A program made the translations under genes and the position numbers. This document shows, in pieces, positions 17,122-25,184 of a stretch of DNA of 34,589 nucleotides (positions within the stretch are counted from its first letter, which is position 1; the number at the start of each line of letters is the position of its first letter). The notes under the pieces are model-generated. The model saw nothing but the letters and a program-made list of their open reading frames with translations. It did no database searches and was not told where the DNA came from. Source of the stretch: Gammaproteobacteria bacterium (GTDB lineage: Bacteria; Pseudomonadota; Gammaproteobacteria; SZUA-21); NCBI GenBank assembly GCA_003233345.1, contig QILK01000033.1:1-34589 (forward strand), written 5' to 3'.

Positions 17122-18321
17122 ATGAATACTGACCTGAGTAAACTTCAGCCTTACCCGTTTGAGAAGTTACGCCAATTAAACGCCAGAGTAAGCCCACCGT
17201 CAACGCTAAGCCCTATTGCCCTGTCGATCGGTGAACCTACACATGCGACGCCGGCCTTTATCGGCGCAACATTATCCGAGCATCTTGATGAACTAGCCCA
17301 CTACCCACTGACGGCGGGCACCGGGCGTTTGCGTAATGCAATCGCTGACTGGCTTTATAAACGGTTTAACTTGTCCGCCGCTAACCTTAGCGCAGAAACA
17401 AACATATTGCCCGTCAATGGCACCCGCGAAGCGCTGTTTGCGTTGGCACAATGCGTGGTTGACAAGCACGATAATAGTTTGCTCATGATGCCAAATCCGT
17501 TCTACCAAATTTATGAAGGCGCAGCCCTGCTAGCCGGGGCTGAACCCTATTACATGAATTGCAATGCCCGTCATGGTTTTCTACCCGATTTCGACGCCGT
17601 CAGCACCGATGACTGGAACCGCTGCGCCCTACTCTATATTTGCTCGCCCGGCAATCCAACAGGCGCAGTTATGGATACAGCGTTACTAAAAAAAATTATC
17701 GGACTCGCAGACAAACATGATTTTATCATCGCAGCAGATGAATGTTATTCTGAAATTTATAATAACACCGATAAACCACCGCCAGGGTTGTTGCAAGCCG
17801 CCGAAGAAATGGGTAAACATGACTATGAACGTTGTATTGTTTTTCATAGTCTATCAAAACGATCCAACGCACCTGGGTTACGTTCTGGCTTTGTCGCCGG
17901 TGACGCCAAGCTAATCAAAAAATTTCGACTCTATAGGACTTATCACGGCTGTGCAATGCCGGTGCATACACAGTTTGCCAGCGCCAAAGCTTGGGAAGAC
18001 GAAGGCCATGTCATTGATAATCGCTCTAAGTACCAACAGAAATTTACCGCTGTCAGGGAAATTCTCGCACCCGTACTCGATATCCGTTATCCAGATGCCG
18101 GGTTTTATTTTTGGATGCCTACCCCTATCGATGACCAGCAATTTTGTCATAAATTATACCATCAACAAAATGTCACACTACTACCCGGTAGTTTTTTATC
18201 CAGAGCGACACCGTCCGGAGATCCAGGCAAAAATTACGTCAGGATAGCGCTGACCGCTTCTGAGGCCGATTGTACCGAGGCCGCAGATCGTATAAAAAAC
18301 TACGTAAATACAATTAATTAG
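17122..18321 (+). CDS. dapC: N-succinyldiaminopimelate aminotransferase
   Basis: DapC is a PLP aminotransferase that makes N-succinyl-L,L-diaminopimelate from the 2-amino-6-keto precursor in lysine and peptidoglycan synthesis. The N-terminus NTDLSKLQPYPFEKLRQLN is diagnostic of the proteobacterial DapC family. Fold-type I residues are present: SPGNPTG (N178), AADECYS (D206) and FHSLSKRSNAPGLRSGF with Schiff-base K246. It has 399 residues. The gene is usually next to glnD; here it is separated by about 3.7 kb of foreign-looking genes. No ribosome binding site is obvious before the ATG. Its last codons lie in a perfect 53-bp tandem duplication. Confidence 0.93.
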   Translation: MNTDLSKLQPYPFEKLRQLNARVSPPSTLSPIALSIGEPTHATPAFIGATLSEHLDELAHYPLTAGTGRLRNAIADWLYKRFNLSAANLSAETNILPVNGTREALFALAQCVVDKHDNSLLMMPNPFYQIYEGAALLAGAEPYYMNCNARHGFLPDFDAVSTDDWNRCALLYICSPGNPTGAVMDTALLKKIIGLADKHDFIIAADECYSEIYNNTDKPPPGLLQAAEEMGKHDYERCIVFHSLSKRSNAPGLRSGFVAGDAKLIKKFRLYRTYHGCAMPVHTQFASAKAWEDEGHVIDNRSKYQQKFTAVREILAPVLDIRYPDAGFYFWMPTPIDDQQFCHKLYHQQNVTLLPGSFLSRATPSGDPGKNYVRIALTASEADCTEAADRIKNYVNTIN

Positions 18322-18406
18322 AATTATAACTGTAAGTAATAGATGATAATTCATACGTAAATACAATTAATTAGAATTATAACTGTAAGTAATAGATGAT
18401 AATTCA
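18301..18406. repeat. Perfect 53-bp tandem duplication over the end of dapC
   Basis: Positions 18301-18353 are repeated exactly at 18354-18406. The first copy holds the last six codons and stop of dapC; the second copy lies in the intergenic region. Complete identity points to a recent slippage or unequal-exchange event, or to an assembly artefact. Confidence 0.97.
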
Positions 18407-18483
18407 CTGGCACAAAAAGTTTAAATAATTTTGCCCGATTTATGGCCACTAGGTTAATCGCAGTTATAATTAACATTCATTAT

Positions 18484-18514
18484 TTGATTTATCTGGATTA
18501 AACCTGTTTAATCC
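18484..18514 (+). promoter_or_regulatory. Promoter overlapped by a perfect palindromic operator
   Basis: TTGATT (18484-18489) and TTTAAT (18507-18512) are separated by exactly 17 bases. A perfect inverted repeat, GGATTAAAC-CT-GTTTAATCC, spans 18495-18514 and covers the spacer and -10. The two-base centre is too short for a hairpin loop, so a dimeric repressor site is more likely. A related half-site, ATCTAGATTAA, follows at 18518-18528. It would control the gene starting at 18566. Confidence 0.5.
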
Positions 18515-18565
18515 TTTATCTAGATTAATTCACATACGACTAGAAATTGACAGAGGCTTATACGA

Positions 18566-19501
18566 ATGAAAAAACTGATGATTACTGCGCTCTTAATCGC
18601 TGCGATAGGTGCAGGCACACTATATTATATCAAACAAGACAATCCGGCCGGAACGACAACCAGTACTGAATCTGGTACCACAGACACGTCGTCAACGACC
18701 ACCGCAGACGCAGGATCTTCAGATAAAGCTAAAGGCGTCATCAATATGATGTTTGGGCCAGCTGCGGGAATGATGAAGTATAAGAGTGCAACTACCGGAG
18801 CGGATAATTCCACCATCGTAAAAGGCATCGAATTTAATCTTCCGACCAGCCCAAAACCGATAAAAGTCGACGAGATGGTTGTCAGCAAGTTTGATACCGA
18901 GAACAAACCACCGCTATTTTACAAAATCAAAATCTCAGGCTTGCATATGGATCAAAGCACTGTGCCTAGCCCGCAAATGGCGATTGTACTGGGGACGCTG
19001 CAAATGTCTGAATTGGTCATGGATCTGGAAGTCGATGCAACGATGGATCCTGCCGCTAAGACTCAAACCGGTTTTATTGAGTTTACCGTACGCAAGATTG
19101 GCAAGATTAGAGTGGACATGAATTTAACTGACTTTGACATGGAAGCCATGAAAAAAATGAATCAGGGCCAGACACCTCCTAACCCGATGGCATTGATGGG
19201 TTTGTTTAAGGTTCGCAAGTTTAAAGTCAAGTACACCAATCTTGGCCTCAAAGACAAGCTTAAGGCTCAACTACCTCCGGAAATGATCAAGACAGCAAAA
19301 ACCACATTAAAAGCACAAATTGATCAATCTAAACATCCGGTACAAAAACTGGTTCTCGAAGCTGCAAGCGATTTTCTCGACAAGCAAAACGGCTTTGAGC
19401 TTTCCATTGAACCCAGCGAACCTATCAGTTTAATGGCGTTTCAAACGATTGCACCAGACAAGGCTATTTCAACACTAAATTTCAAAGTAGACGTTAATTA
19501 A
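18566..19501 (+). CDS. Exported or membrane-anchored protein of unknown function
   Basis: I do not recognise this 311-residue protein. It begins with a single hydrophobic segment (residues 4-21, LMITALLIAAIGAGTLYYI) that could be a signal anchor or signal peptide. A Thr/Ser/Gly-rich linker at about 28-55 is typical of periplasmic tethers. The remainder is a soluble, beta-rich-looking domain with many methionines (FGPAAGMMKYK, FDMEAMKKMNQG). There is no catalytic motif I can name. AGAGG lies 9 bases before the ATG. It has its own promoter and palindrome upstream and a strong terminator downstream, so it is a single-gene unit placed between dapC and dapD. Confidence 0.75.
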   Translation: MKKLMITALLIAAIGAGTLYYIKQDNPAGTTTSTESGTTDTSSTTTADAGSSDKAKGVINMMFGPAAGMMKYKSATTGADNSTIVKGIEFNLPTSPKPIKVDEMVVSKFDTENKPPLFYKIKISGLHMDQSTVPSPQMAIVLGTLQMSELVMDLEVDATMDPAAKTQTGFIEFTVRKIGKIRVDMNLTDFDMEAMKKMNQGQTPPNPMALMGLFKVRKFKVKYTNLGLKDKLKAQLPPEMIKTAKTTLKAQIDQSKHPVQKLVLEAASDFLDKQNGFELSIEPSEPISLMAFQTIAPDKAISTLNFKVDVN

Positions 19502-19510
19502 TCCAGCGCT

Positions 19511-19547
19511 AGACTGCGCCATATTTTGATATGGCGCAGTCTTTTTT
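19511..19547 (+). terminator. Strong rho-independent terminator
   Basis: A perfect 14-bp stem (AGACTGCGCCATAT and its complement) with a TTTG loop is followed by six T's. It starts 10 bases after the stop codon of the unknown exported protein gene. Confidence 0.93.
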
Positions 19548-19751
19548 CTGTTAACGCTTGGCCCACATAGTTCACACCCATCCAAAATTCTATCAAGTTT
19601 ATCTACCCAGCGACTAGCCAGCAGCTTTTGAAATATACGGGCTAGCCAACCACCGATTTCTCCAATACAATTCGTTTTCAACTATTCATCCTGATCACTC
19701 AAAAAATCAAGAGTTTGCTCAGGTCAAAATTATTAACAAAGGTAGAGAAGT

Positions 19752-20573
19752 ATGAACGATATTCAACCCGTCATTGAACAGGCATTTGAAAAACGCACCG
19801 AAATTACCCCAAGAAGCGTTGATACACATGTAAAAGAAGCTGTTGCTGAAGCCATTAAACTGCTCGACAGCGGGCAGGCACGGGTGGCTGAAAAAATTGA
19901 CGGCAAATGGCAGGTGAATGAATGGCTGAAAAAAGCGGTATTGCTCTACTTTTGTATACAGGATAATGCCTCCGTCAAGGGTGGTTTCACTAACTATTAT
20001 GACAAGGTGCCTTCAAAATTTGCCGATTCTAATTCACGCGCATTTCGCGAAGGCGGTGTACGTGTCGTGCCCCCAGCCAGCGCCCGATTAGGTTCCTATA
20101 TCGCATCTGGCGTTGTCTTGATGCCATCCTATGTGAATATTGGCGCCTATGTTGATTCCGGCACAATGGTGGATACCTGGGCCACTGTCGGTTCCTGTGC
20201 GCAAATTGGTAAAAATGTTCACCTATCGGGTGGCGTGGGTATTGGTGGTGTACTTGAGCCGCTACAAGCCAGCCCCACCATCATTGAGGATAACTGTTTT
20301 ATTGGCGCGCGATCCGAAGTGGTCGAAGGCGTGATTGTCGAAGAAGGTGCCGTGATCTCCATGGGCGTTTATATTGGTCAAAGCACCAAAATATACAACC
20401 GTGAAACCGACGAAGTCACCTTTGGACGGGTGCCAGCCGGGTCGGTCGTTGTCTCAGGCAACCTGCCCGCCTCTTCCGGTAAAGCCAGCTTATATTGCGC
20501 CGTCATCGTAAAACAAGTCGATGCCAAAACCCGTTCCAAAGTGGGTATTAACCAACTACTTCGTGACATATAG
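19752..20573 (+). CDS. dapD: Tetrahydrodipicolinate N-succinyltransferase
   Basis: DapD transfers succinyl from succinyl-CoA to tetrahydrodipicolinate, opening the succinylase branch of lysine/DAP synthesis. The 273 residues match E. coli (274). An N-terminal helical domain is followed by left-handed beta-helix hexapeptide repeats: [35 protein letters not shown] and [17 protein letters not shown]. Purine-rich AGGTAGAGAAG precedes the ATG. One base separates its stop codon from the dapE start, so the two are translationally coupled. Confidence 0.97.
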   Translation: MNDIQPVIEQAFEKRTEITPRSVDTHVKEAVAEAIKLLDSGQARVAEKIDGKWQVNEWLKKAVLLYFCIQDNASVKGGFTNYYDKVPSKFADSNSRAFREGGVRVVPPASARLGSYIASGVVLMPSYVNIGAYVDSGTMVDTWATVGSCAQIGKNVHLSGGVGIGGVLEPLQASPTIIEDNCFIGARSEVVEGVIVEEGAVISMGVYIGQSTKIYNRETDEVTFGRVPAGSVVVSGNLPASSGKASLYCAVIVKQVDAKTRSKVGINQLLRDI

Positions 20574-20574
20574 C

Positions 20575-21705
20575 ATGACTTCGCCAACCCTTGAATTGGC
20601 AAAGGAACTGATTTCCCGCGTTTCAGTCACACCTGACGACGCCGGTTGTCAGGAAGTTATGATTGAACGTTTGCAGAAGTTAGGCTTCAAAATTAAGCGT
20701 TTACGGTTTGGTGATGTTGATAATTTCTGGGCGCGTCTGGGTGACCAGAAGCCATTGTTCGCCTTTGCCGGTCATACCGATGTGGTTCCTACCGGGCCGG
20801 TGAAACAATGGAAATTTGATCCGTTCACCCCAACAATTCACGAGCAAATGTTATATGGCCGTGGTGCGGCAGATATGAAAAGCAGCCTGGCGGCGATCAT
20901 TGTCGCCATTGAAAATTATTTAAGCAAAAACACCCCAAACGGCTCAATAGCACTGCTCATTACCAGTGATGAAGAAGGACCGAGTATCAATGGCACCGTC
21001 AAAGTCATCGAATGGCTAGAACAGCAAAATGAAAAAATCGATATGTGCCTGGTTGGTGAACCGTCGAGCAGCGCTAAACTTGGCGACGTTGTTAAAAATG
21101 GTCGACGCGGCTCACTCGGAGCACGATTAAAAATATTGGGACAACAAGGCCATGTTGCCTATCCGCAACTGGCTAAAAACCCGATCCATTCAGCAGCGCA
21201 AGCGATCGCTGCTTTATGTGCCGAATCATGGGATCAAGGCAACGAATTTTTTCCACCAACGACTTTTCAAATATCGAATATTAATTCAGGCACTGGTGCT
21301 GACAATGTCATTCCGGGAGAACTGGAAGCGGTCTTTAACTTCCGCTTTTCAACTGAATCCACGCCCGACCAACTAAAACAACGCGTGGTTGAACTGCTTG
21401 ACGAACACCAGCTTGACTATGAGCTAAATTGGCGGCTGTCAGGCATGCCATTTTTGACTTCGAAAGGAAAGTTACTCGACGCAATAACAGCATCAATCAG
21501 CGACGTCTGTGGGTACGCTCCAGAAATATCGACTGCGGGCGGCACATCCGACGGTCGTTTTATCGCCCCGACAGGATCCGAGGTCGTCGAAGTAGGTCCG
21601 GTGAATGCAACGATACACAAGATCGATGAGTGTGTGAATGTCGAATCACTTGTCCCGCTAACGGATATCTACGAAGCTATTTTGACTAGAGTACTAAAAA
21701 AATAG
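20575..21705 (+). CDS. dapE: Succinyl-diaminopimelate desuccinylase
   Basis: DapE is a di-zinc M20 hydrolase that releases L,L-diaminopimelate and succinate. The metal ligands are seen in FAGHTDVVP (H67, D69), [10 protein letters not shown] (D100) and TSDEEGPS (E133 as general base, E134). The C-terminal HKIDECV supplies the last histidine. The ATG at 20575, one base after dapD, gives 376 residues (E. coli 375). The frame remains open 18 codons further upstream inside dapD, which I reject as a start. The DMKSS has serine where DMKGS is more usual, a minor change. Confidence 0.97.
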   Translation: MTSPTLELAKELISRVSVTPDDAGCQEVMIERLQKLGFKIKRLRFGDVDNFWARLGDQKPLFAFAGHTDVVPTGPVKQWKFDPFTPTIHEQMLYGRGAADMKSSLAAIIVAIENYLSKNTPNGSIALLITSDEEGPSINGTVKVIEWLEQQNEKIDMCLVGEPSSSAKLGDVVKNGRRGSLGARLKILGQQGHVAYPQLAKNPIHSAAQAIAALCAESWDQGNEFFPPTTFQISNINSGTGADNVIPGELEAVFNFRFSTESTPDQLKQRVVELLDEHQLDYELNWRLSGMPFLTSKGKLLDAITASISDVCGYAPEISTAGGTSDGRFIAPTGSEVVEVGPVNATIHKIDECVNVESLVPLTDIYEAILTRVLKK

Positions 21706-21723
21706 CCCGAATTAACATCGGGC
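21694..21723 (-). terminator. Rho-independent terminator for leftward transcripts
   Basis: Read on the minus strand, GCCCGA-loop-TCGGGC is followed by TATTTTTTTAG. On the plus strand there is no T-run, so it should stop leftward transcription, as from the small membrane protein gene at 21819-21968. It abuts the dapE stop codon. Confidence 0.7.
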
Positions 21724-21818
21724 GAAATAGGCTTGGAAAAAAGGCTCTCAATTCTTGTCTTATACCAATAATCACCTTGATAGACTAGACTGATTAAGAC
21801 AAGATTTGACACCCCTCT

Positions 21819-21968
21819 CTACATCATCGCGGTCACGACGGGTTCATAAGCTGAAAACCAGACAGAAGCAATCTTGGCCAACACAATAACGCTAGCTAAT
21901 CCCATCGATACCCCGGCTAGTACAGCGGCGATACTGGAAATTGGTAATTTGCGAATAGTGTTTTTCAT
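21819..21968 (-). CDS. Tiny single-span membrane protein (49 aa), unknown
   Basis: The frame encodes KNTIRKLPISSIAAVLAGVS, then a hydrophobic stretch to about residue 33, then a short aromatic tail (WFSAYEP). This gives one probable membrane helix with a basic N-terminus. AGGGG sits 7 bases before the ATG at 21968; an ATG one codon earlier is too close to it. A leftward terminator lies downstream at 21694-21723. The helix has an LAG(V/L)S-type pattern shared loosely with the two small membrane proteins at 31910-32299. No function can be assigned. Confidence 0.5.
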   Translation of the reverse strand: MKNTIRKLPISSIAAVLAGVSMGLASVIVLAKIASVWFSAYEPVVTAMM

Positions 21969-22541
21969 CATGCAACCCCTGGCTTTGTTTCGATTTAACC
22001 CCTCGGTTATTAATGAGTCGCAGCCAGCGGCGTTTTGGTTCAAACTAGATATAATAGAGCTATCTTACTGAATTCACATCCTTTATTAAATTAATTTGCG
22101 CTATAGTATAACTGTTCAATGGTACCAGTGAATTCAACCTGTGCTATTGGAATCAACTCCTTCAAACAAGAATTTTTAAGCTGCCGAAAGCAGGTATTTA
22201 CATTCAAGAATAAAGGCAGAATTCTGTATAAGCTCAAACCTGGATTATCACCTATACCCGGCGACCTAACGAATAGTTTAACTAAGATAATAATAGGCGT
22301 TAAATGACTACAAAAAAATAGAAATTATGCTTCGGAAATAAAAAGTATCGATCTAGAAACACTAAAGCACTTTGTGCTTCCCTACAGTTATATACAATGG
22401 TCCCATTAATTCGCCGAGGGCCAGTTAATTTCCAATTGATTTGACAGATTATATTGGCGTATAGTGTTAGACGCTCCTGGGTAAGGGGTTTATCATACTG
22501 CAATATCACTATAACAAAATATTGTTTAAAGGAGAGTACTA
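21969..22541. other. Intergenic region, mostly without recognisable content
   Basis: This is about 570 AT-rich bases. It contains the promoter candidate at 22436-22465 and a small AAGCAC/GTGCTT hairpin at 22364-22378. The open frames across it lack ribosome binding sites and protein-like composition. Confidence 0.4.
22436..22465 (+). promoter_or_regulatory. Candidate promoter of the small secreted protein gene
   Basis: TTGATT (22436-22441) and TATAGT (22460-22465) are separated by 18 bases, upstream of the gene at 22542. A better -35, TTGACA at 22441, is only 13 bases from that -10 and is less likely to pair with it. Confidence 0.35.
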
Positions 22542-22922
22542 ATGGAAAATACAAAATCAGTTTATACGCTTGCTTTATTCTTTCTACTAAGTACAACAGC
22601 GGTTATGGCCGCTGATTTTCTAAAGGCTGATAAAATAAAAAGCCTGGTATCAGGTAAAACAATACATGCCAAACACCTTAAAAAAGGCTTTACGTTTACA
22701 GTCTTTTTTGACACTGATGGAAAAACGGCTTTTAGAAAGCAAGCGGGTAAGACGACTAAAACTACCTATAAAATTGTCGGTGATACCCATTGTATTTTCT
22801 GGAAAGGTTCAGACCGTTGTGCCAATATTATCGACAATGGCAATGGTACCTATTCACGGGTTAACATTGGTGGCAAAAAGGTTATCGATTGGACCAAGAT
22901 AGAAAACGGGAAAAAACTATAG
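22542..22922 (+). CDS. Small secreted protein, unknown function
   Basis: This 126-residue protein has a clear signal peptide (about residues 1-23, LALFFLLSTTAVMA before ADF), so the mature form of about 100 residues is periplasmic. It contains GKTIHAKHLKKGFTFTVFFD, a DGKTAFRKQ segment and two cysteines in THCIFWKGSDRCANI that could form a disulfide. The short repeated beta-strand pattern recalls small periplasmic domains with a GKT...KKG...F...DG layout. I cannot name the family with confidence. GGAG lies 6-8 bases before the ATG and a terminator follows the stop, so it is a complete single-gene unit. Confidence 0.8.
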   Translation: MENTKSVYTLALFFLLSTTAVMAADFLKADKIKSLVSGKTIHAKHLKKGFTFTVFFDTDGKTAFRKQAGKTTKTTYKIVGDTHCIFWKGSDRCANIIDNGNGTYSRVNIGGKKVIDWTKIENGKKL

Positions 22923-22956
22923 ACGAATTCCCGTTAGAAACTAATAAAATTTCCTA

Positions 22957-22987
22957 CCGGTACACCATTAGGGTGTACTGGTTTTTT
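22957..22987 (+). terminator. Rho-independent terminator
   Basis: CCGGTACACC pairs with GGTGTACTGG (one G-U pair) around a five-base loop and is followed by six T's. It lies 35 bases after the small secreted protein gene. Confidence 0.88.
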
Positions 22988-23071
22988 CTGACGAAATTAA
23001 AATGAGAACATAAAGAATCTGGCCAATAGGGCTAGATGAAACAGGACAATTAACACAACAAAAATCTGCGA

Positions 23072-23437
23072 CTAACTTTTAATATTTACCAAGCGTAACT
23101 CCAGACGTTTAATATCCCTGCGAATAACTTGCTTATTGAGTTCCATCCAGTACCAAATTTTCAGCATTGAGACGATTTGAAAGTTCAATATAACACCAAC
23201 AATCCACCCTATTTGCATACTCACACTATCAGAATAAAAAAATTCAACGGCACAGTAGACTGCGGCCGCAAAGAATATCGGCACCAATGTCCAAACCATT
23301 ATCACCATATATTTCAATCGCCCCTTAAAACTATCTGCGACCAATTCTGTTAAACTTTGTTCCTCAAACATGTCCCCGACCAGTTTTTTGTCTTCACTAT
23401 TTAAAATATTTCTAATTTTATCATCTATATCACTCAT
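23072..23437 (-). CDS. DUF6768-like membrane protein paired with an ECF sigma factor
   Basis: A 121-residue protein beginning SDIDDKIRNILNSEDKKLVG, followed by SLTELVADSFKGRLKYMV. Two transmembrane helices lie at about 44-64 and 74-95. The end reads LKIWYWMELNKQVIRRDIKR. This layout resembles the DUF6768 family, which I recall next to ECF sigma factors; the assignment is from memory of the pattern. The start overlaps the sigma gene by 8 bases, so the two are co-translated. It may act as a membrane regulator of the sigma factor, though it has no zinc anti-sigma motif. Confidence 0.78.
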   Translation of the reverse strand: MSDIDDKIRNILNSEDKKLVGDMFEEQSLTELVADSFKGRLKYMVIMVWTLVPIFFAAAVYCAVEFFYSDSVSMQIGWIVGVILNFQIVSMLKIWYWMELNKQVIRRDIKRLELRLVNIKS

Positions 23438-23975
23438 GGCTATTGTCCTCTATAAGTGTGGTAAGTTTTTTCCTCGCATAATACAGTCGTGATTTGACCG
23501 TACCCACCGGAATATCCAGCAATTCAGATATTTCCTTAATCGAAAAACCCTCTAGGTAGAATAATCTAACCAGATTTGAAATTTCTGGATCCAGCGCCTG
23601 TAAAAAATTCGGTACCCCATTCACCTGTATTGATCCAGATTTAGTATTACTGATCACATCTTGCTCGCCTGTTTGATGTGTGTTTCTCCAGCGAATTTCT
23701 TTCCTTAACCAATCATTGATACGCCGTATCAATATTTGATAAGCCCATTTTGGATAACTGACCGGATCCTTAAGATTCCGGATTCCTTTAATAATAGATA
23801 TAAGGCTATTCTGGGTCACTTCCATAGCAGCATCCCTATCACCTAAGTGTGAAATCGCATAGGCCATCAGCTTTACCTGCCATCGCTCAACGAGCAGTTC
23901 CAACGATTTTTTATCGCCTTGCTGACAATTAAGCACCAGCCATTCATCCAATACTTTTTCTTTTTCATTGTTCAT
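23430..23975 (-). CDS. ECF-type RNA polymerase sigma factor
   Basis: This 181-residue protein has sigma region 2 at about 15-85 (VERWQVKLMAYAISHLGDRD, then AMEVTQNSLISI and YPKWAYQILIRRINDWLR). Region 4 is at about 120-175 (LFYLEGFSIKEISELLDIP, GTVKSRLYYARKKL). There is no region 1 or 3, as in ECF sigmas. It would direct transcription of a small regulon, probably including its own operon. The ATG at 23975 has no clear ribosome binding site. A GTGAACC...CGACC pair (24013-23987, 15-base spacing) just upstream resembles an ECF promoter but would give an almost leaderless transcript. Confidence 0.92.
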   Translation of the reverse strand: MNNEKEKVLDEWLVLNCQQGDKKSLELLVERWQVKLMAYAISHLGDRDAAMEVTQNSLISIIKGIRNLKDPVSYPKWAYQILIRRINDWLRKEIRWRNTHQTGEQDVISNTKSGSIQVNGVPNFLQALDPEISNLVRLFYLEGFSIKEISELLDIPVGTVKSRLYYARKKLTTLIEDNSHE

Positions 23976-24248
23976 ACATTAATAAAGGTCGCATTAAGTA
24001 TATAAAGGTTCACTTGAAAAAATATATTTTTCATGAGATGCCCCACAAGACGGGAAAAATCGAACATAGGGACGCCTCCCGCAAGTCAAGCACAAATGAA
24101 AACAATTATAATAAACATAGTTAGTTAGCGTTAATAGAGTTATTTCGTAACAGCTATTAAAATAAACAGCGAGACATCTTTTGTTATCACTGATAAAATT
24201 CAATTTTATAAGTAAACAACTAATTATTGCCGGTTTGGAATATCATCA

Positions 24249-24689
24249 ATGAGCCCTGTTATTAAGTTCTATAGTGTTAGTGATGTCTATGGCGAGTTTT
24301 CGAATTTTGCCAGATTTACAATTATTATTGGTGGAAAAAAATGGCCAACTACCGAGCATTATTTTCAGGCAATGAAATTCGATTCGCGGGCTGATCAAGA
24401 CGAAATTAGAAAAGCGAAAACCCCAATGCTGGCCGCAAGAAAGGGACGAGATAGAAAGAGAAAGCTTAAAAGAAGCTGGGAGTCAATAAAAGTAAATGTT
24501 ATGCGGGAAGCATTATTAGCAAAATTCACCCAACATTCCGATTTACAGGACATGCTTATTGATACCGGTGACGCAAAAATAGTAGAGCACACGGAAAATG
24601 ATTCGTACTGGGGTGACGGCGGAAATGGCAGTGGAAAAAATATGCTTGGTCGTCTATTAATGGAAGTGAGAACCCAGCTAAAAATATAA
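24249..24689 (+). CDS. NADAR-domain protein (YbiA/RibX family N-glycosidase)
   Basis: NADAR proteins cleave N-glycosidic bonds. YbiA/RibX acts on early riboflavin-pathway intermediates, and other members reverse guanine ADP-ribosylation of DNA by DarT toxins. Family motifs are intact: YGEFSNFARF (about 14-23), WPTTEHYFQAMKF (32-44, E36) and the C-terminal VEHTENDSYWGDGGNGSGKN (from residue 112) followed by LGRLLMEVR. The length of 146 is typical. There is no DarT-like toxin gene beside it and no riboflavin gene nearby, so its substrate cannot be inferred from context. It is divergent from the sigma factor operon. Confidence 0.92.
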   Translation: MSPVIKFYSVSDVYGEFSNFARFTIIIGGKKWPTTEHYFQAMKFDSRADQDEIRKAKTPMLAARKGRDRKRKLKRSWESIKVNVMREALLAKFTQHSDLQDMLIDTGDAKIVEHTENDSYWGDGGNGSGKNMLGRLLMEVRTQLKI

Positions 24690-25184
24690 CAAGGCACATC
24701 TAAAAAATGGTCTTCGGCACAAATCAAGATTTTAAAATATAAAACAACCGATCTGCAGAAACCGGCTAAAGGTTGATTATATAGACCTAAAATAGGCAAT
24801 TTTATTCTACATGCTTAATCTTTCTGCTAGTAATTCAATTTTTTTACTGCACAATTCTGCTTGCTTAAAATCTTCAAAGATTACCATTGCTACTACAAAA
24901 AACTCTGACGACCCTTCCCGATTTTAAATCCTGGGCAACCACTTTCATCAATGAGTACTAGCACTTATGTTACTCCCTGTAACTCGGGCAAGAATACATT
25001 ATGCCAAATAAAGGATTGGATATTCCTTGAATGCGGAGATTATGGCGGATATGCAGATAAATACCCAAGACTTCGTAATTATGTTCAAATTCTTAAGCGT
25101 GGTCAGATTTCTTAAAACTGTGGTTAATATATCATTAGCAACCTCTTATGACATGCGGGGAGTTTTTGTGCTATCAGGGTCAAG
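24690..25184. other. Intergenic region containing a broken DUF3800 gene
   Basis: Between the NADAR gene and the tsaB stop codon the only protein-like content is the DUF3800 relic at 24807-24964. The remaining roughly 220 bases to the right of it (24965-25184) have short open frames without ribosome binding sites or recognisable sequence. Confidence 0.5.
24807..24964 (-). pseudogene. Frameshifted and truncated DUF3800 gene, N-terminal part
   Basis: A GTG start at 24964 with GGGAG 8 bases upstream opens LVLIDESGCPGFKIGKG. After a one-base frameshift near 24910 the sequence continues SSEFFVVAMVIFEDFKQAEL, then CSKKIELLAERLSM, and stops at 24807. The IDESG...GF...GSS.FFV.A.VIFED order is the characteristic N-terminus of DUF3800 proteins. 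Those are usually more than 200 residues, often RNase H-like and often found near mobile or defence genes. Only about 50 residues remain and the frame is broken, so it is not functional as written. Confidence 0.75.

Noticed and set aside
22119-22307. Plus-strand 62-codon frame MVPVNSTCAI...
   Set aside because: No ribosome binding site and no recognisable motif; the short length is expected by chance in AT-rich DNA.
22441-22465. TTGACA paired with TATAGT as a promoter
   Set aside because: The spacing is only 13 bases; the overlapping TTGATT gives an acceptable 18.
22300-22596. Minus-strand 98-codon frame over the promoter of the small secreted protein gene
   Set aside because: No ribosome binding site, unlikely composition, and it covers a promoter and the start of a well-supported gene.
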